The translations under genes and the position numbers were made by a program. Below the pieces are notes generated by a model. It did not search any database. It was not told the DNA's origin and was given only the letters and a program-made list of their open reading frames with translations. A DNA stretch of 8,868 nucleotides from Planctomycetota bacterium. Lineage in GTDB: Bacteria; Planctomycetota; Phycisphaerae; UBA1845; CAIVHJ01. Shown here piece by piece: positions 6,774 to 8,868 of the stretch. The stretch spans positions 1 to 8,868 of the forward strand of contig JACZTW010000158.1 of the NCBI GenBank assembly GCA_022573485.1. Direction: 5' to 3'. Within the stretch, counting starts at the first letter, position 1; each line of letters starts with the position of its first letter.

Positions 6774-6791
6774 ACCATGCACACCATGCAC
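6774..6791 (-). repeat. Tandem 9-bp repeat upstream of the secreted-protein gene
   Basis: ACCATGCAC (minus strand GTGCATGGT) is repeated exactly at 6774-6782 and 6783-6791, 18 bases before the start codon. It sits where a transcription factor or RNA-binding protein could act, but two short copies may also be chance. Confidence 0.5.
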
Positions 6792-7055
6792 TTTCCGCAC
6801 ATTGCGGGAATGAAAGCCGCGGGCTGTACGTCAAACATACGCTGCTACTCGGGGTTTGGGAAGAAGTAACCCAAAGTTCCGGAGTTGGAAGGCAGAAACG
6901 GCCCTGGCGATAGTGCCAAGGCCGATTGCGGGCAGAAGTCGAGATGCAGGCAGAAGTCGAGAAGGAAAAGTGGTCAGGAGCCTTACTTGTTCAAGACAGG
7001 GTGGACCATCCCACCGTCGGCCGCATGCGGGACACGGGGCATCGGCGAAACAAGC
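6792..7055. other. Intergenic region upstream of the secreted-protein gene
   Basis: No gene is recognised in these 264 bases; short open frames here lack ribosome binding sites and family resemblance. The promoter of the minus-strand gene should lie in the left part. A TTGACG on the minus strand (6834-6829) lacks a good -10 partner. A 14-bp direct repeat (6931-6962) and a small GGTGG/CCACC hairpin near 7000-7016 are the only structures seen. Confidence 0.4.
6931..6962. repeat. 14-bp direct repeat
   Basis: GGCAGAAGTCGAGA is present at 6931-6944 and 6949-6962, separated by 4 bases, in non-coding DNA. Probably a local duplication; no function can be assigned. Confidence 0.8.
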
Positions 7056-7109
7056 TAATTAGGGACAGTCACCAGTTGTCGTCCATTTAATTCGTGACTG
7101 GCCCTAATT
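7056..7109. repeat. Palindromic REP-like element, copy B
   Basis: This is the same element and orientation as copy A at 1674. The first 37 bases (left arm and loop, 7056-7092) are identical, while the right arm (7093-7109) differs from copy A at three of 17 positions. It pairs with the left arm with two mismatches. It is followed by GTTC as in copy A, but tips are single rather than multiplied. It lies in non-coding DNA. Confidence 0.85.
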
Positions 7110-7222
7110 GTTCAAACAGAAAAGGCGCTCCTGATTCCTTCTTCTCTTCATTCCTCATCGAGGGCCGCAGGTGCCAACGTGATACGATACGCGGATCGAT
7201 TCATCTTCTTGTCCGTTCCTGT

Positions 7223-7652
7223 TCAAGTGAGCGCGGCAAACGCGCGGGTGAGCGCCTTTTTGCCGGCGGCCGAGAGATCACCGGGCTGGATGATGCTGAT
7301 CATGGAAGTGCCCGCGACACGATCGCCGGCCGCCTTCCGCAGCGCGGCGACCAGTTCATCGCATCGGGCCGCGCCCAGTTGTTTGGGCAGCGAAGCGCAG
7401 GTCAGCTCTATTCGATCCTTCTTGGCGCCGTATGCCGGTGCCAAGAAACAGATCCCGATTTCCCGTCCATGGACGACGGCCCGCAGCCCTACGCCGCCGG
7501 CTCCCCATCGGAGCGTTTCCACCAGCCGTCTCCCACGCTTTGAGAAGGTCTCGGAAGTAGGCCCCGCTTTTCCCGTCGCTTTCGGCATAGAACTGTTTCT
7601 GGTCCATCGTCCCTACGCGGCACTTCTTCTTGGAATCGTAGCGTGAAGTCAT
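7223..7652 (-). pseudogene. Small conserved-looking protein of unknown function, broken by one frameshift
   Basis: The 5' part, from ATG 7652, reads MTSRYDSKKK through DLLKAWETAGG. Near 7507-7520 the coding frame slips by one: the other frame continues with LRWGAGGVGLRAVVHGREIG, then CFLAPAYGAKKDRIELTC, and ends ALTRAFAALT at 7223. Joined, these give about 142 residues. AGGAGG 8 bases before ATG 7652 is an excellent ribosome binding site and sets the start. The two halves meet without overlap or loss of sense, which suggests one intact ancestor and a recent single-base change or a sequencing error. The product would be cytosolic, with no signal peptide or membrane segment. I have the impression of a small planctomycete family with the WGAGGVGLR and CFLAPAY motifs, but I cannot name it and assign no function. 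Confidence 0.65.
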
Positions 7653-7660
7653 TTGGATTC

Positions 7661-7666
7661 CCTCCT
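7661..7666 (-). promoter_or_regulatory. Ribosome binding site of the frameshifted gene
   Basis: Minus-strand AGGAGG lies 8 bases before ATG 7652. It favours this start over ATG 7700 in the same frame and ATG 7607 further in, where AGGGA is too close to the codon. Confidence 0.7.
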
Positions 7667-8017
7667 CGTTTTCATGGGTGATCCTGATCTCAGCTAACAT
7701 GCTCCGAACGCGATTCTTACATCAGCCGGGATTCCTTATTGGGTTCAATCTCAAGCTGCGTCCGTACCCAGACGTGCCACTCGATTCTAGCGAAAATGGC
7801 CTTTTCGCTGTGATTCGCGCCTCTCTGGGCGCTCCAACGTGCCAATCTTGCTCCACACGCCCTCGAAAATGGGGTTGCTGAGGGTTTCCGCGTAGTATCA
7901 GCCCCTGCCCCGCCGAATCGCCGGCCTTGGTCCGGTCGCCCTGCCCGCCACGCCGCACCCACGGCGGCGGCGCCCCGGCATTGCGGCGGCCGCCATTCCG
8001 CATTATGCTTCCTGTAT
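7667..8017. other. Gene-free region with a GC-rich segment
   Basis: About 350 bases without a recognisable gene. Overlapping minus-strand open frames here have no family resemblance and no ribosome binding site. The left part holds one perfect short inverted repeat (7789-7809). The right part (about 7900-8000) is very GC-rich and rich in GGC/GCC runs. It lies between a broken gene and a transposase scrap, consistent with decaying or mobile DNA. Confidence 0.4.
7789..7809. repeat. Perfect 8-bp inverted repeat with 5-base loop
   Basis: AGCGAAAA (7789-7796) and TTTTCGCT (7802-7809) flank TGGCC. The stem is AT-rich at its top and no U-run follows on either strand, so it is not a standard terminator. 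Confidence 0.6.
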
Positions 8018-8170
8018 GTGATCCAACGGCACTTGCCTAAGCCCTTTACCGGCGGGGAGAGAACCACCCGCAATTACCGCTGCCGAACGATCGAAGAATT
8101 GGCCGACCTTGTGTTTGAGTGGCTTGGACACTGTGTACCATTTGAAGTCCAACGTAATGTATACCTCAAA
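8018..8170 (+). pseudogene. C-terminal remnant of an IS630-type transposase
   Basis: From about 8060 the frame reads RTTRNYRCRTIEELADLVFE, then WL and FEVQRNVYLK. This resembles the extreme C-terminus of planctomycete IS630-family DDE transposases, where an N-V-T-R-N-H-x-C-R-T-[IM]-x-E-L block follows the last catalytic Glu. The catalytic domain is absent: upstream sequence in this frame shows no transposase core, and GTG 8018 is just the first possible start after a stop. Downstream the frame drifts on to 8335 without likeness. It is therefore a dead fragment. No terminal inverted repeats or TA target duplication were identified. Family assignment is by motif memory and is moderately confident. 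Confidence 0.55.
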
Positions 8171-8220
8171 CGGTCGGCAGTCCGCGTAGACCACTTTCCC
8201 TGTTGTGGGAAGCTGTTTAG

Positions 8221-8248
8221 TTGTGTTGCGCTTGGGTTGACTTATGAT
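8221..8248 (+). promoter_or_regulatory. Possible promoter for the gene starting at 8313
   Basis: TTGTGT (8221-8226) and TATGAT (8243-8248) are separated by 16 bases, a weak sigma-70-like pair about 65 bases before the start codon. The -35 box is poor and the call is tentative. Confidence 0.2.
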
Positions 8249-8312
8249 GGCGGCGCTGGGGGCGACGCAGGTGAGCACCCTGGCACCTATTACTGTACTT
8301 GGAGAAGGCGAC

Positions 8313-8868
8313 ATGGCAGATCCGGCCACGCGTAGCGGGCACACGTTTCACATCCCGGTGATGGGCACCGGATTCACCATCGATACTGCGCTGCGCGTCG
8401 CGAAGTATGGCATCGCGTCGGTCATCTCTCTGGTGGACGATGTTCTCATCGAGCAAATCCGAAAGATGCACTGCCAGAGGACGGAGGAGCCGTACGAGGA
8501 GATTGCCGGGCGCGATGAAGACTCCCGCGCCCGGCGGATCACGGCGTACTTGAATTTCGTGGACCGCCTGGTTCGGAAACAGGCCCAGGCGTTGCAGGCA
8601 TCGCCGTTCGAGGCAGGAAGTGACATCACGCGATACTACGAGATGCTCCCGGAATCGCCGCCCAAGAGTGCCTATCACGAAATGCTGGCGACGGAGGATC
8701 TGACCGAAAGGGTCCGCAAGCAGGACCAGCTCCGCCGCCTCGCGGTCCCGGGCGCGATCGACGTGAACATCATGACCAAGCTCGATCGAGACACCTACAG
8801 CAACGGACAGAAGCACGCGCCGGACTTCGCCGACGCCCTGTCGGCCCTGCGCGGCTATGCCAACAGTT
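8313..8868 (+). CDS. N-terminal part of a large conserved protein, possibly nitronate monooxygenase-like
   Basis: The gene starts at ATG 8313 and is still open at the window edge after 185 codons, so it is cut by the window. GGAG lies 8 bases ahead of the start. Visible motifs are FHIPVMGTGFTIDTALRVAK (12-31), ISLVDDVLIEQIRK (38-51), DEDSRARRITAYLNFVDRLV (68-87), SDITRYYEMLPESP (103-116), VPGAIDVNIMTKLDRD (145-160) and SALRGYAN (177-184). I recall this pattern from a family of roughly 600-residue proteins in Bacteroidetes, Spirochaetes and Planctomycetes. They are mostly annotated as hypothetical, sometimes as FMN-dependent (beta-alpha)8-barrel nitronate monooxygenase/FabK-like proteins. No cofactor site can be verified in this part, and the product looks cytosolic. 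Coding on this strand is supported by strong family resemblance despite a 199-residue open frame opposite it. Gene reality is confident; function is not. Confidence 0.8.
   Translation, partial: MADPATRSGHTFHIPVMGTGFTIDTALRVAKYGIASVISLVDDVLIEQIRKMHCQRTEEPYEEIAGRDEDSRARRITAYLNFVDRLVRKQAQALQASPFEAGSDITRYYEMLPESPPKSAYHEMLATEDLTERVRKQDQLRRLAVPGAIDVNIMTKLDRDTYSNGQKHAPDFADALSALRGYANS

Noticed and set aside
6829..6834. Promoter from TTGACG upstream of the secreted-protein gene
   Set aside because: No acceptable -10 box lies 16-18 bases downstream. The TAGAAT nearer the gene (6774-6769) would place the transcription start inside the ribosome binding site.
1650..7109. Composite transposon
   Set aside because: The bracketing repeats carry no transposase, and no target-site duplication was seen. 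Two independent REP-like insertions are simpler.
7717..8073. Minus-strand 118-codon and overlapping 93-codon open frames in the gap
   Set aside because: No ribosome binding site, low-complexity Arg/Gly/Pro composition, and overlapping in two frames; treated as non-coding.
8217..8816. Minus-strand 199-codon open frame opposite the right-end gene
   Set aside because: It shows no family motif and antisense-like composition; the plus-strand frame has a ribosome binding site and conserved-looking motifs.

Overview
The window looks like an accessory stretch of a Planctomycetota-type chromosome. This is inferred from gene style: a PQQ-propeller lipoprotein remnant, a DUF1080-like/laminin-G domain joined to an ethylbenzene-dehydrogenase-type haem-binding domain, and short palindromic repeats. 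There is no rRNA or marker gene to confirm it. No tRNA, rRNA or CRISPR array was seen. Several broken genes and repeat elements separate a few intact genes.

Left end (1-1579): a lipoprotein leader with a strong ribosome binding site runs into a decayed, truncated PQQ-like propeller gene. That remnant stops at about 481-486, exactly where a GC-rich family 4 glycosyltransferase begins. The glycosyltransferase's usual MRIAML-type start appears as ATG-TGA-ATT-GCC-ATG, so either codon 2 is now a stop or the start was cut by the junction.

Middle (1650-7109): two copies of a palindromic element in the same orientation, sharing a perfect 37-bp block, bracket about 5.4 kb. Inside, all on the minus strand and in transcription order, are a secreted two-domain protein (6755-5256) and a three-gene ABC importer: substrate-binding lipoprotein (5107-4064), fused double permease (4067-2511) and ATPase (2514-1732). 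The importer genes are joined by two 4-base ATGA overlaps, which indicates a tightly coupled operon. The architecture is that of Fe(III)/FbpABC-type importers, but the binding protein lacks the expected tyrosine pair, so iron is only the likeliest substrate. The ATPase gene ends inside the tip repeats of the left palindromic element, which supply its last codons and stop.

Right end (7110-8868): a small conserved-looking minus-strand gene carries one frameshift. It is followed by about 350 bp without a recognisable gene, a C-terminal scrap of an IS630-type transposase, and the 5' part of an intact plus-strand gene (8313 to the window edge). That gene belongs to a conserved large-protein family I recognise only loosely, perhaps related to FMN-dependent nitronate monooxygenase-like enzymes.

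I do not see a clearly new multi-gene system. The items most worth a second look are the repeat-encoded end of the ATPase, the aspartate-for-tyrosine binding protein, the two-domain haem-type protein beside the importer, and the abrupt junction near 481.
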